Source: Streptomyces kanamyceticus
Lineage (GTDB): Bacteria; Actinomycetota; Actinomycetes; Streptomycetales; Streptomycetaceae
Reading direction: 5' to 3'
Assembly: GCF_008704495.1 (NCBI RefSeq)
Contig: NZ_CP023699.1
Coordinates: forward strand, 1,240,001-1,304,000
Length of the DNA: 64,000 bases
Within the stretch, counting starts at the first letter, position 1. The number at the start of each line of letters is the position of its first letter. The notes beneath the pieces were generated by a model, which was not told the origin of the DNA, did no database searches, and saw nothing but the letters and a program-made list of their open reading frames with translations. Of this stretch, positions 47,668 through 57,148 are shown piece by piece. The position numbers and the translations under genes were made by a program.

Positions 47668-49119
47668 ATGACGCACCCGCACCCGCACCCACAGCCACAC
47701 GCACGCCCACACGCGACTGACGAAGACCCCGGCACGGCCCGCGGCAACCGCACGTGGCCGCTCCTCGTGCTGCTCTGCCTCGCCCAGTTCATGCTCGTGC
47801 TCGACGTGACCGTCGTGAACGTGGCGCTGCCGAGCATGGCCGCCGACCTGGGCCTCGGCCGCACCGCGCTGACCTGGGTGGTGACGTCGTACGCGCTCTG
47901 CTTCGGCGGTCTGATGCTGCTCGGCGGCCGCCTCGCCGATGTGTTCGGGGCGCGCCGCACGCTGCTCGCGGGGCTCGCGCTGTTCACGGCCGCCTCACTG
48001 TTCACCGGGCTCGCGCCGAACGCCGCCGTGCTCATCGCGGGCCGCACCGCGCAGGGCGCGGGCGCCGCCCTCCTGTCGCCCGCCGCCCTCGCGATCCTCA
48101 CGACGACCTTCGAGGGGCCCGCACGGCACCGCGCGCTCGGCGTCTGGGCGGCGATCGGCGGCGCGGGCTCCGCGATCGGGGTGCTGCTCGGCGGGCTGCT
48201 GACCGACGGCCCCGGCTGGGAGTGGATCTTCTACGTCAACGTCCCGGTCGGCGTCGCCCTGCTGGTGACCCTGCCCCTGCTCGTCGCCGCACGGCCGCCG
48301 CGCCCCGCGCGCCTGGACGTGCCCGGCGCGCTGCTCGCCACCGCGGGCACGGGCGCGCTCATCTACGGCCTGGTGGAGGCGGGTGACAGCGGCTGGAACG
48401 ACGTACGGACGCTGCTGCCGATCGCGGCCGCGATCCTCGCGTACGGGGTGTTCGCCGCGGTCGAGCGCGCGCACCGCAGCCCGCTGATCGACCTGCGGAT
48501 CCTGCGCCGCAGGCCGGTCGTGGCGGGCGCGTATCTGATGCTGGTGGCGACCGCGCTGCTGATCTCGCTGTTCTTCCTGGGGTCGGTGTATCTCCAGGAG
48601 GTACGCGGGTTCAGCGCGCTGCGCACCGGGGTGCTGTTCCTGCCGGTGGCCGTCGCCACGGGGCTCGGCGCGCACCTCGGCGGGCACTTCGTGGGCCGGG
48701 CGGGGGCGCGTCCGACCGGGTTCGTGGGGCTCGCGCTCGCGGGGCTCGGCACGGGGGCGCTCACCGGGATCGGCTCGGAAGGGAACGCGTGGGTGACCGT
48801 CGCGCCCGGTCTGTCCGTCGCCGCGCTCGGCCTCGGCGCGGTGTTCGTCGCGGCCACCACGACCGCGCTGGGGTTCATCGCCCACGAGGAGGCGGGCATC
48901 GCCTCGGGCCTGGTCAACACCTTCCACGAGGTGGGCGGTTCGGTGGGGGTCGCGGTGGTCTCCACGGTCGCGGCGGCAGGGATCGCGGGCGGTTCGAGCG
49001 GCGCCTTCGAGGACGCCTTCACGGTGTGCGCGGCCGCCGCCGCGGTCAGCGCGGCCGCCGTGTTCGCGATCGTGCCGCGCGGGACGGCCCGCGTCACGGG
49101 CGGGCCGCACGCGCACTGA
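47668..49119 (+). CDS. MFS drug-efflux transporter, DHA2/EmrB-QacA family
   Basis: The 483-residue transporter has the 14-helix drug:H+ antiporter pattern. Motif C-like LDVTVVNVALPSMAADL is at the first helix, followed by RTALTWVVTSYALCFGGLMLLGGRLADVFGARR and GRTAQGAGAALLSPAALAIL. The N-terminal tail is a His/Pro-rich stretch (THPHPHPQPHARPH) that might bind metal. It exports an unknown compound under control of the divergent TetR. Confidence 0.9.
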   Translation: MTHPHPHPQPHARPHATDEDPGTARGNRTWPLLVLLCLAQFMLVLDVTVVNVALPSMAADLGLGRTALTWVVTSYALCFGGLMLLGGRLADVFGARRTLLAGLALFTAASLFTGLAPNAAVLIAGRTAQGAGAALLSPAALAILTTTFEGPARHRALGVWAAIGGAGSAIGVLLGGLLTDGPGWEWIFYVNVPVGVALLVTLPLLVAARPPRPARLDVPGALLATAGTGALIYGLVEAGDSGWNDVRTLLPIAAAILAYGVFAAVERAHRSPLIDLRILRRRPVVAGAYLMLVATALLISLFFLGSVYLQEVRGFSALRTGVLFLPVAVATGLGAHLGGHFVGRAGARPTGFVGLALAGLGTGALTGIGSEGNAWVTVAPGLSVAALGLGAVFVAATTTALGFIAHEEAGIASGLVNTFHEVGGSVGVAVVSTVAAAGIAGGSSGAFEDAFTVCAAAAAVSAAAVFAIVPRGTARVTGGPHAH

Positions 49120-49121
49120 GC

Positions 49122-49154
49122 GGACCAGGAGTGGACCCGGTCGGCTCCTGGTCC
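49122..49154. terminator. Bidirectional terminator
   Basis: GGACCAGGAG (49122-49131) pairs with CTCCTGGTCC (49145-49154), ten pairs around a 13-base loop, between the convergent MFS and SDR genes. Confidence 0.8.
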
Positions 49155-50087
49155 TCAGCGCGCCCCGTACACCGGCTGCGGCGTCCGCGCGTCGGCGAGC
49201 AGCTTCAGCGCCGCCTCGCCCGCGTCGGCCGGTGTCCACCGGGCGCCCTTGTCGGCGGTCGGCCCCGGCCGCCAGCCCTCCATGACGGTGATGCGGCCCG
49301 CCTCGGCCTCGAAGACGCGGCCCGTGACCCCGGCGGACGCCGCGGAGCCCAGCCAGACGACGAGCGGCGAGACGTTCTCGGGGGCCATCGCGTCGAAGCC
49401 GCCGTCCTCGGGAGCGGCCATCGTGTCGGCGAAGGTCTGCTCGGTCATCCGGGTGCGCGCGGCGGGCGCGATGGCGTTCACGCGCACTCCGTAGGAGGCC
49501 AGTTCGGCGGAGGCGACCATGGTGAGGCCGAGGATGCCCGCCTTGGCCGCGCTGTAGTTCCCCTGCCCGACGCTGCCCAGAAGGCCCGCCCCGGAGCTGG
49601 TGTTGACCACGCACGCGTGCACGGCGCGCCCCGCCTTCGCCTCGGCCCGCCAGTACGCGCCCGCGTGCTTCAGCGGCAGGAAGTGTCCCTTGAGGTGGAC
49701 CCGCATCACCGCGTCCCAGGCGTCCTCGTCGAGGTTGAGCAGCATCCGGTCCCGCAGGAAGCCCGCGTTGTTGACGAGGGTGTCGAGGCGGCCGTAGGTG
49801 TCCAGGGCGGTCCGCACGAGGGATGCGGCGCCCTCGGACGTCGCGATGTCGCCGCCGTGCGCGACGGCCTCGCCGCCCGCCGCGCGGATCTCCTCGACGA
49901 CGTCGTGCGCGGGTCCGCCGGACCCGCCGGAGCCGTCGGGCCCCACGCCGAGGTCGTTGACGACGACCTTGGCGCCTTCGGCGGCGTACGCGTGCGCGTG
50001 GGCGCGGCCGAGGCCGCGCCCCGCCCCTGTGACGATCACGACGCGGCCCTCGCAGAGCCCGGACTTGGCAGGTGACGTCGACGTCAT
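49155..50087 (-). CDS. SDR oxidoreductase of the HIP catabolic locus (Rv3548c-like)
   Basis: The 310-residue short-chain dehydrogenase has the cofactor motif VTGAGRGLGRAHAHAYA, NNAGFLRD, the catalytic Ser in NTSSGAGLLGSVGQG and Tyr/Lys in NYSAAKAG. It belongs to the longer hydroxysteroid/hydroxyacyl-dehydrogenase-like group. Its position at the edge of an SDR-SDR-echA20-ipdABC block corresponds to Rv3548c in mycobacteria, where the role in steroid C/D-ring degradation is assumed. GAGGAG precedes the start. Confidence 0.82.
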   Translation of the reverse strand: MTSTSPAKSGLCEGRVVIVTGAGRGLGRAHAHAYAAEGAKVVVNDLGVGPDGSGGSGGPAHDVVEEIRAAGGEAVAHGGDIATSEGAASLVRTALDTYGRLDTLVNNAGFLRDRMLLNLDEDAWDAVMRVHLKGHFLPLKHAGAYWRAEAKAGRAVHACVVNTSSGAGLLGSVGQGNYSAAKAGILGLTMVASAELASYGVRVNAIAPAARTRMTEQTFADTMAAPEDGGFDAMAPENVSPLVVWLGSAASAGVTGRVFEAEAGRITVMEGWRPGPTADKGARWTPADAGEAALKLLADARTPQPVYGAR

Positions 50088-50108
50088 GGCAGAACTCCTC
50101 GGATACGT

Positions 50109-50873
50109 TCAGTGGTTGACGGACGCCGCGTCCAGGAAGGCGGGGCGCTCGCCGCCGCCGTGCAGCCGGAGTGCGGCGCCGCTGATGTACCGGGCCCGGT
50201 CGGAGGCGAGGAAGACGCAGGCGTCGCCGACGTCGGAGGGATCGGCGAGACGGCCCAGCGGAACGGTGCGCGCCACGCGTTCGACGCCGTCCTCGTCGCC
50301 GTAGTGCAGGTGGGCGCTCTCGGTGCGGGCGAGGCCGAGCACGACCGTGTTCACGCGCACGGCGGGAGCCCATTCGACGGCCATGGTGCCCGCCAGGTTC
50401 TCCAGGCCCGCCTTCGCGGCTCCGTAGGCGCCGCTGCCCGGCGAGGGCCTGGTCCCGCTGACGCTGCCGATCATCGTGATGCTGCCGCCCGCCTCCTGAC
50501 CTCGCATCACCTCGTACGCGGCGAGCGAGGCGTAGAGCGGGGCGAGCAGGTTCAGTTCGACGATCTTGGCCTGGCGGGCCGGGGCGGACTCCGCGAGCAG
50601 ACCGAAGGGCGTGCCGCCCGCGTTGTTCACGAGCGCGTCCACGCGGCCGTGGTCGGCGGCGACTTCGGCGAAGAAGCCGTGGGCCGCCGCGGCGTCGCGC
50701 AGGTCGAGCGGCCGGAACTCGGCGCTCTCGCCCGCCACTTCGACGGGCTCCTCCGGTGGCCTGCGGGCGCAGACGACGACCCGGGCGCCCGCGGCGAGGA
50801 AACTCCGGGCGATTCCGGCACCGACGCCCCGGGTGCCGCCGGTCACGACGACCACCTGTCGTGTGTCAGTCAT
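50109..50873 (-). CDS. SDR oxidoreductase of the HIP catabolic locus (Rv3549c-like)
   Basis: The 254-residue enzyme has TGGTRGVGAGIARSF, LVNNAGGTPFG, and the catalytic Ser (IGSVSGTRPS) and YGAAKAG tetrad. ATG 50873 was preferred to the longer start because of position and the AAGG site. It is divergent from echA20 over a KstR2-like operator, as the Rv3549c/Rv3550 pair is in mycobacteria. The substrate is likely a CoA-linked or free acid intermediate of ring C/D breakdown. Confidence 0.82.
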   Translation of the reverse strand: MTDTRQVVVVTGGTRGVGAGIARSFLAAGARVVVCARRPPEEPVEVAGESAEFRPLDLRDAAAAHGFFAEVAADHGRVDALVNNAGGTPFGLLAESAPARQAKIVELNLLAPLYASLAAYEVMRGQEAGGSITMIGSVSGTRPSPGSGAYGAAKAGLENLAGTMAVEWAPAVRVNTVVLGLARTESAHLHYGDEDGVERVARTVPLGRLADPSDVGDACVFLASDRARYISGAALRLHGGGERPAFLDAASVNH

Positions 50874-50892
50874 CGCTGCTACCTTTCCAACT

Positions 50893-50906
50893 AACAAATG
50901 TTTGGT
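50893..50906. promoter_or_regulatory. KstR2-like operator 1 (SDR/echA20 promoter)
   Basis: AACAAATGTTTGGT fits the published KstR2 palindrome AnCAAGnnCTTGnT with two mismatches and lies in a wider CTAnCAAnnnnTTGnT(A/T)G dyad. It is in the 68-base divergent promoter of the Rv3549c-like SDR gene and echA20. An extended copy occurs at 60084. Confidence 0.7.
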
Positions 50907-50941
50907 TGAAGGCGTGTGATTGAAAGGTAGCGGATCCTCTG

Positions 50942-51724
50942 ATGCCTGTCTCCACCTCCGTCCCCGACAAGGGCGTGGCCGTCGTCACCGTCGACTACCC
51001 ACCCGTCAACGCCCTTCCCGTACAGGGCTGGTACGACCTGGCGGACGCCCTGCTCACCGCCGGACGCGACCCCGAGACGCGCTGCGTCGTACTGACCGCG
51101 GAGGGCCGCGGCTTCAACGCGGGCGTGGACATCAAGGAGATGCAGCGCGACACCGGTCACGCCGCGCTGATCGGCGCCAACCGCGGTTGCTACACGGCCT
51201 TTTCGGCGGTGTACGAGTGCGAGGTGCCGGTCGTCGCGGCCGTCGGCGGGTTCTGCCTGGGCGGCGGCATCGGCCTGGTGGGCAACGCGGACGCGATCGT
51301 GGCGAGCGAGGACGCCACGTTCGGCCTGCCCGAGCTGGACCGGGGCGCGCTCGGCGCCGCCACCCACCTGGCCCGTCTGGTGCCGCAGCACCTGATGCGC
51401 GCCCTGTACTACACCTCGCGCACCGCGACCGCCGCCGAGCTGCACGCGCACGGCTCCGTGTGGCGGGTCGTCCCCCGCGCCGAACTGCACGAGGCAGCGC
51501 TGGAGTTGGCGCGGGAGATCGCCCGCAAGGACGGCACGCTGCTGCGCTTCGCGAAGGCCGCGATCAACGGCATCGACCCCGTGGACGTGCACCGCAGCTA
51601 CCGCTTCGAGCAGGGCTTCACCTTCGAGGCGAACCTCAGCGGCCTGGCCGACCGCATCCGCGACGACTTCGGCACGCAAGGAACGCAAGGAACGCAGGAG
51701 ACACCAAGGGAGGGCAGGGCATGA
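50942..51724 (+). CDS. echA20: EchA20-like crotonase of HIP ring D cleavage
   Basis: The 260-residue crotonase-fold enzyme has the oxyanion-hole segments AEGRGFNAGVDIKEM and GGFCLGGGIGLVGNAD, FGLPELDRGALGAATHL and a long C-terminal helix. EchA20 hydrolyses the D ring of the steroid-derived bicyclic CoA ester. It is first in the operon echA20-ipdA-ipdB-ipdC. Its ribosome site is poor, so the start is not firm. The stop overlaps the next start (ATGA). A near-tandem GGAACGCAA repeat (about 51675-51690) lies in its last codons. Confidence 0.8.
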   Translation: MPVSTSVPDKGVAVVTVDYPPVNALPVQGWYDLADALLTAGRDPETRCVVLTAEGRGFNAGVDIKEMQRDTGHAALIGANRGCYTAFSAVYECEVPVVAAVGGFCLGGGIGLVGNADAIVASEDATFGLPELDRGALGAATHLARLVPQHLMRALYYTSRTATAAELHAHGSVWRVVPRAELHEAALELAREIARKDGTLLRFAKAAINGIDPVDVHRSYRFEQGFTFEANLSGLADRIRDDFGTQGTQGTQETPREGRA

Positions 51725-52593
51725 CCGGCGCGCTCGACAAGAGGATGACGCCCGACGAGATCGTGGGGCGGCTGCGCAGCGGGATGACGCTCGGCATCGG
51801 CGGCTGGGGCTCGCGGCGCAAGCCGATGGCACTGGTGCGCGCGCTGCTGCGGTCGGACGTCACCGACCTGACCCTCGTCTCGTACGGCGGGCCCGACGTC
51901 GGCCTGCTCGCCCAGGCAGGCCGGATCCGCAAGCTGATCACCGCCTTCACCACGCTCGACTCGATCCCCCTGGAGCCGCACTTCCGCGCGGCACGCGAGC
52001 GTGGCGCCTTCGAACTGGTCGAGCTGGACGAGGCGATGTTCATGCAGGGCCTCACCGCGGGCGCCCAGCGACTGCCGTTCCTGCCGATCCGCGCGGGCCT
52101 CGGCTCGGACGTCCTGCGGGTCAACCCCCAGCTGCGCACGGTCACTTCGCCGTACGAGGACGGGGAAGAGCTCGTCGCCGTGCCCGCGCTGCGGATGGAC
52201 GCGGCGCTGGTCCACATGAACCGCGCCGACCGCTCGGGCAACGGCCAGTACCTGGGCCCCGACCCGTACTTCGACGACCTCTTCTGCGAGGCGGCCGACA
52301 CGGCGTACGTCTCGTGCGAGCGCGTCGTGGAGTCCGCGGCCCTCACCGAGCACGCGGCGCCGCAGACCATGCTGATCTCCCGGCACTCCGTGACGGGCGT
52401 CGCCGAGACGCCCAAGGGTGCGCACTTCACCTCCTGCGTGCCCGACTACGGCCGCGACGAGCCCTTCCAGAAGGCGTACGCCACCGCGGCGGCGGACCCG
52501 GACGCCTGGGACGCCTTCCGCACCCGGTTCCTCGCCGGGGACGAGCGCGCGTACCACCTGGCCGTCCAGACCTGGCACAAGGAGCAGCGATGA
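51721..52593 (+). CDS. ipdA: IpdA, large subunit of the ring C hydrolase (CoA-transferase fold)
   Basis: The 290-residue protein has the family I CoA-transferase fold: MTLGIGGWGSRRKPMALVRALL and LTLVSYGGPDVGLLAQAGR. In the IpdAB complex this fold hydrolyses the last steroid ring instead of moving CoA. Position after echA20 and similarity to the mycobacterial order support the name. It overlaps ipdB by four bases (ATGA). Confidence 0.82.
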   Translation: MTGALDKRMTPDEIVGRLRSGMTLGIGGWGSRRKPMALVRALLRSDVTDLTLVSYGGPDVGLLAQAGRIRKLITAFTTLDSIPLEPHFRAARERGAFELVELDEAMFMQGLTAGAQRLPFLPIRAGLGSDVLRVNPQLRTVTSPYEDGEELVAVPALRMDAALVHMNRADRSGNGQYLGPDPYFDDLFCEAADTAYVSCERVVESAALTEHAAPQTMLISRHSVTGVAETPKGAHFTSCVPDYGRDEPFQKAYATAAADPDAWDAFRTRFLAGDERAYHLAVQTWHKEQR

Positions 52594-53360
52594 CGTCGAC
52601 CACCGAACGGACCGCCACCCGCGCCGAGTACTGCGTGATCGCCTGCGCCGAGGCCTGGCGCGACGCGGGCGAGATCCTCGCCTCCCCCATGGGCACGGTC
52701 CCGGCGGTCGCGGCCCGCCTCGCCAAGCTGACCTTCTCCCCCGACCTGTTGCTCACCGACGGCGAGGCGCTGCTGATCGGTGACGTGCCCGCCGTGGGCG
52801 CCGCGTCGGCGGTCACGGAGGGCTGGCTGCCCTACCGCAGGCATCTCACGATGGTGATGGGCGGCAGGCGGCACGTGATGATGGGCGCGAGCCAGATCGA
52901 CCGCTTCGGCAACCAGAACATCTCCTGCATCGGCGACTGGGAGCGCCCCAAGAGGCAGCTGCTCGGGGTGCGCGGCGCCCCGGTCAACACGCTCAACAAT
53001 CCGGTGAGTTACTGGATCCCGCGCCATTCGACCCGGGTGTTCGTGGCGAAGGTCGACATGATCAGCGGCGTCGGCCACGACAGCGCGGCCGCGGCGGGAC
53101 CCGCCGCGACCCGCTTCCACGACCTGCGCCGCGTCGTCTCCGACCTCGGCGTCTTCGACTTCGCGACACCCGACCGCGCGATGCGCCTGGTCTCCCTGCA
53201 CCCGGGCGTCACCGTCGACCAGGTGCGCGAGGCCACCGGATTCGAGCTGGTGCTGCCGGACGACGTCCCCGCCACCCGCGAGCCCACCCGCGAGGAACTG
53301 CGCCTGATCCGCGACGTGGTGGACCCGAGCGGCCTGCGCGACCGCGAGGTGCGCGCATGA
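52590..53360 (+). CDS. ipdB: IpdB, small subunit of the ring C hydrolase (CoA-transferase fold)
   Basis: The 256-residue partner of IpdA includes RRHVMMGASQIDRFGNQNISCIGDW and the C-terminal GVTVDQVREATGFELVLPDDVP segment of the CoA-transferase beta family. The usual Glu of CoA transferases (SENG motif) is not seen, which fits a hydrolase. It overlaps ipdC (ATGA). Confidence 0.82.
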   Translation: MTSTTERTATRAEYCVIACAEAWRDAGEILASPMGTVPAVAARLAKLTFSPDLLLTDGEALLIGDVPAVGAASAVTEGWLPYRRHLTMVMGGRRHVMMGASQIDRFGNQNISCIGDWERPKRQLLGVRGAPVNTLNNPVSYWIPRHSTRVFVAKVDMISGVGHDSAAAAGPAATRFHDLRRVVSDLGVFDFATPDRAMRLVSLHPGVTVDQVREATGFELVLPDDVPATREPTREELRLIRDVVDPSGLRDREVRA

Positions 53361-54448
53361 CGCGGGAGCCCGCCACTCCCCCACGACCACCCTCCCTGGA
53401 CACCGCACTGACCAGGCTGGTCGGCGTCCGGCATCCGATCGTGCAGACGGGCATGGGCTGGGTGGCGGGCCCGCGCCTGGTCTCCGCGACGGCCGACGCC
53501 GGGGCCCTCGGCATCCTGGCCTCGGCGACCATGACGGTCGAGCAGCTCCGCTCGGCCGTCCGCGAGGTCACGTCCCGTACGGACGCGCCCTTCGGCGTCA
53601 ACCTGCGGGCCGACGCGGGCGACGCGCGCGACCGCGTCCGCGTCATCATCGACGAAGGAGTACGGGTCGCCTCCTTCGCGCTCGCCCCCTCCAAGGAGCT
53701 GATCGCCGAGCTCAAGGACGCGGGCGTGATCGTCATCCCGTCGATCGGCGCGCGGCGCCACGCCGAGAAGGTCGCCGCGTGGGGCGCCGACGCGGTCGTC
53801 GTCCAGGGCGGCGAGGGCGGCGGCCACACCGGCGAGGTCGCCACGTCCGTCCTGCTCCCCCAGGTCGTCGACGCCGTGGACATCCCGGTGATCGCCGCGG
53901 GCGGTTTCTACGACGGCCGGGGCCTGGTCGCCGCGCTCGCCTACGGAGCGGCGGGCATCGCCATGGGCACCCGCTTCCTGCTCACCTCGGACTCGACGGT
54001 CCCCGACCCGGTCAAGGCCCGTTACCTCGCGGCCTCCGTCAAGGACATCACGGTCACCACGCGCGTGGACGGCCTGCCCCACCGCATGCTCCGCACGGAC
54101 CTGGTGGCATCCCTGGAGAAGTCCGGCCGCCTCGCCTCCCTCACCCGCGCGATACGCCACGCGGCGGCGTTCCGGAAGCTCTCCGGCCTCAGCTGGCCCC
54201 GCATGGCCCGCGACGGCCTGGCGATGAGACACGGCAAGGACCTGACCTGGAGCCAGATCCTCCTGGCGGCGAACACCCCGATGATGCTCAAGTCGGCGAT
54301 GGTGGACGGCCACCCCGACGCGGGAGTGATGGCCTCCGGCCAGGTAGCGGGCCTGATAGACGACCTCCCGACGTGCGCGGAGCTGGTGGAGAGGATCATG
54401 ACGGAGGCAGCGGAGACGGTGACCAGGATCAGCCCGTCCGGCGATTGA
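53357..54448 (+). CDS. ipdC: IpdC-like FMN nitronate-monooxygenase-family enzyme
   Basis: The 363-residue TIM-barrel flavoprotein belongs to the nitronate monooxygenase/2-nitropropane dioxygenase family: HPIVQTGMGWVAGPRLVSATADAGALG, VVVQGGEGGGHTG, IAAGGFYDGRGLVAALAYGAAGIAMGTRFLLTSDS. IpdC acts on CoA intermediates of HIP degradation in mycobacteria. It ends the operon before a strong hairpin. Confidence 0.8.
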   Translation: MTREPATPPRPPSLDTALTRLVGVRHPIVQTGMGWVAGPRLVSATADAGALGILASATMTVEQLRSAVREVTSRTDAPFGVNLRADAGDARDRVRVIIDEGVRVASFALAPSKELIAELKDAGVIVIPSIGARRHAEKVAAWGADAVVVQGGEGGGHTGEVATSVLLPQVVDAVDIPVIAAGGFYDGRGLVAALAYGAAGIAMGTRFLLTSDSTVPDPVKARYLAASVKDITVTTRVDGLPHRMLRTDLVASLEKSGRLASLTRAIRHAAAFRKLSGLSWPRMARDGLAMRHGKDLTWSQILLAANTPMMLKSAMVDGHPDAGVMASGQVAGLIDDLPTCAELVERIMTEAAETVTRISPSGD

Positions 54449-54455
54449 GGACCGG

Positions 54456-54491
54456 GGTCCGGGGCAGAGCCCCGAGGCAGGCCCCCGGACC
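54456..54491. terminator. Terminator after ipdC
   Basis: GGTCCGGGG pairs with CCCCGGACC (54483-54491), and a competing inner stem CGGGGC-AGA-GCCCCG spans 54460-54474. It lies between convergent ipdC and the LAL-like gene. Confidence 0.7.
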
Positions 54492-54499
54492 ACAGCGAC

Positions 54500-57148
54500 T
54501 CACCGCCGAACAAGCCCCAAACGATCCAGCGCCCGGTCGGCAAGACCATCCGCTCCGCAGGTCCGCGCCAACGTGAGCCCCCGCTCGAGCTCCACCGCCG
54601 ACTCCGCGGCGATCCCGTACTCCACACGCGCCACCGCGTGCTCGTACGCACAGGGAGACGCCTCCAGATACGTCACCGCCTGCCGGTAGAGCGCGACCGA
54701 CCGCGCCCCCGTCTCCAGCGACGCCGCACACCTCAGCGCCTCGCCGATCGCCGTGTCCGTGCCGAAGCGCTCGGCCTGCATGCGGGCGTCCGCGACGAGG
54801 TGCGCCGCGCGCTTGGGGTCCTCGTGGGCCAGCGCGCGGGCGAGGTCGTAGGCCCACGGCGCGAGGACGGTGTTGTACTGGCCGCGCGCGGTCAACGCCT
54901 TCGCCGTCGCCTCCAGTTCGTTGAGCCCCTCCTTGGTGCGCCCGAGCGCGAGCAGCAGTCTGCCGCGGACGGACGGCGCGTCGGGCACGTAGATCGTGGA
55001 GGCCGACGGCGGCGCGAAGCCGTACCGGTCGGCGACGGCGCCCGCCTCGTCCACGTGGCCACGGGCGAGCAGCGTGTCGATGAGCATGCTGGCCGCCTCC
55101 CAGTGCATGGGCAGGCCCTGACCGACCCGGTCGGCCAGGCGCAGGCTCTCGCGCAGCGATTTCTCGGCGTCGTGCAGCCGTCCGCGCCTGCGGTACACAT
55201 AGCCGAGGAAGGCGTGCGACAGGGCGAGGTGTCCGCCGCTCCAGCCCGCCGTCTCGTACGCCCGTACTGCCTCGGTGAACAGGCTCTCCGCGCGGTCGAG
55301 CCGGTCCGAGAAGGCGTACGAACCGCCGAGCATCAGGCGGAGTTCGAAGCCCCACTCGGTGTCGGTCCAGCCGAGTCCCGGTGCGAGCCGCCCGTTGACG
55401 AGGGCGCGGTCGCAGAGCTCGACGACCAGTTCGGCGTTCTCGCCGCGGGTCATCGCGTCGAAGGCGCGCAGGATCAGCAGGGCGCGCTCGGGGTTGTCGC
55501 GGCCCGAGAGCGGTCCGGCGAGCGCGGCGAGCCGCCGGGAACGTCCAGGGGAGTCCTCCTCGCCCGCGTGGATGCCCTCCCACATGTAGTGGACGGCTTG
55601 CAGACGCAGCCGCGCGGGCCCCGGTTCGAGCCGGGCGGCCTCCTCGGCGATGGCCCGCAGACCCTCTTCCAGCTGGTCGTTGTGGACGAGGGCCTGGGAG
55701 AGGCGGCAGACCGCGTCGACGCGCAGCGCCTGGTCGAGGCCGCGCACGGAGAGCGCCTCGCGCAGGTGGGAGATGGTCGTGGCGGGCGAGGTGAGCAGGG
55801 TGGCGCAGCCCAGTTCGTAGAGCACGCGCGCGTGGATCTCCGGCAGCGGCGGCTCGCGCAGGGCCCTCTCCAGACAGCGGCGGGCCGCGTCGGGCGCGCC
55901 GACCGCGAGGTGTTCGGAGGCGGCCTGGCGCAGCTGCTCGACCAGTTCGGGGTCGTCGTCCGGGTGGACTTCCAGGAGGTGCCGGGAGGCGGCAGCGGCA
56001 CCGCGTCCCGAGTGGGTGACGACGGAGGCGGCCTGGCCGTGCATCGCGGTGCGGGTGGCGGCGGGGATGGAGCGGTAGACCGTACTGGCGATCAGCGGGT
56101 GGACGAACTCCAGGCCCTCGGCGCCGGGGAGCAGGATGCGCGCGGCGCACAGGCGTTCGGCGCAGCGCTCGGCGGCGTCGCGGGACAGTCCGGCGAGTCT
56201 GGCCGCCAGGTCGAGGGAGATCTCGGTGCCGAGGATGGCGGCGGCCCAGGCGAACCGGGTGACGTCGGTGCCCAGTCCTTCGAGGCGGTTGACGAGACCG
56301 CGGCCGCGGGCGCTGCGGTTGAGGGCGCGCAGCCCGTCGGCGGAGCTCTCCACCGGTTCCAGCTCGCTGTCCTGCACCTTGGCGAGCAGTTCGACGGATT
56401 CGTAGGGGTTGCCGCCGGTGACCGCCCAGACCTCGCGGCAGAACGGGGCGTCGGCGTGCTCGCCGAGTGTGGCGCGGGTGAGTCCCGCCGCCGCGTCCGG
56501 GGTGAGGGCGCGCAGCGTGGTGAAGGAGCGGGCCACGGCGGCGACGGACGCGAGGTGGCGGGCGCTCTCGCCGGTGGCCTCGCCCGGCCGGTGGGCGACC
56601 ACGACGAGCACGGGCAGTTCGTCGAGGCGCTGGGCGAACGCGGCGAGCCAGTGCAGGGTCTCCTGGTCGGCCCAGTGCGCGTCGTCGATGACGAGGATCA
56701 GCGGCCAGTGCAGCCTGGCGAAGCGCGAGACCGCTTCGACGAGGCCGTCGCAGACGCCTTGCGGGTCGGCCTGGCGCCCGCCGGGCTCGGCTATGCCCAG
56801 GGCAGGGCCCGCGATCTCGTACCAGTCGCCGAGATATTCGCGGGCCTCCTCCGGTGTGAGGGAGACGAGCGCGGGCTGCAGCAACTGCCGTACGACATTG
56901 AAGGGTACGGAGGTGACCGTCTCCCCGCCGCGCGCGGACCACACCGTGGCCCTGCCCTCCGCGATGCGGCGCACTTCGGAGAGCAGGGCGGTCTTGCCGA
57001 TGCCCGCCTCCCCGCTGAAGGTGAGCAGACCGCCGGCCGTCGTGACATCCGCGCAGAGCTCCTCGACGGCCCGCGCCGCCGCGGCGAGTTCGTCTTCGCG
57101 CTCCCACAGCGGGGCCCAGGCGGCTCCTCCGGGCCGTCCCTGCGTCAT
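54500..57148 (-). CDS. LAL-type large ATPase/TPR protein lacking the LuxR HTH
   Basis: The 882-residue protein starts with an AAA ATPase: Walker A FSGEAGIGKTALL near 50 and LILVIDDAHWAD as Walker B near 150. About 600 residues of TPR-like helical repeats follow (DAARRCLERALREPPLPE, RLHDAEKSLRESLRLADRVG and others). LAL regulators normally end in a LuxR DNA-binding domain after such repeats; here the frame stops at LARTCGADGLADRALDRLGLVRR, and no HTH follows in any frame up to ipdC. It may regulate through a partner or be a truncated relic. It interrupts the ipdC-fadA6 order. Confidence 0.8.
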   Translation of the reverse strand: MTQGRPGGAAWAPLWEREDELAAAARAVEELCADVTTAGGLLTFSGEAGIGKTALLSEVRRIAEGRATVWSARGGETVTSVPFNVVRQLLQPALVSLTPEEAREYLGDWYEIAGPALGIAEPGGRQADPQGVCDGLVEAVSRFARLHWPLILVIDDAHWADQETLHWLAAFAQRLDELPVLVVVAHRPGEATGESARHLASVAAVARSFTTLRALTPDAAAGLTRATLGEHADAPFCREVWAVTGGNPYESVELLAKVQDSELEPVESSADGLRALNRSARGRGLVNRLEGLGTDVTRFAWAAAILGTEISLDLAARLAGLSRDAAERCAERLCAARILLPGAEGLEFVHPLIASTVYRSIPAATRTAMHGQAASVVTHSGRGAAAASRHLLEVHPDDDPELVEQLRQAASEHLAVGAPDAARRCLERALREPPLPEIHARVLYELGCATLLTSPATTISHLREALSVRGLDQALRVDAVCRLSQALVHNDQLEEGLRAIAEEAARLEPGPARLRLQAVHYMWEGIHAGEEDSPGRSRRLAALAGPLSGRDNPERALLILRAFDAMTRGENAELVVELCDRALVNGRLAPGLGWTDTEWGFELRLMLGGSYAFSDRLDRAESLFTEAVRAYETAGWSGGHLALSHAFLGYVYRRRGRLHDAEKSLRESLRLADRVGQGLPMHWEAASMLIDTLLARGHVDEAGAVADRYGFAPPSASTIYVPDAPSVRGRLLLALGRTKEGLNELEATAKALTARGQYNTVLAPWAYDLARALAHEDPKRAAHLVADARMQAERFGTDTAIGEALRCAASLETGARSVALYRQAVTYLEASPCAYEHAVARVEYGIAAESAVELERGLTLARTCGADGLADRALDRLGLVRR

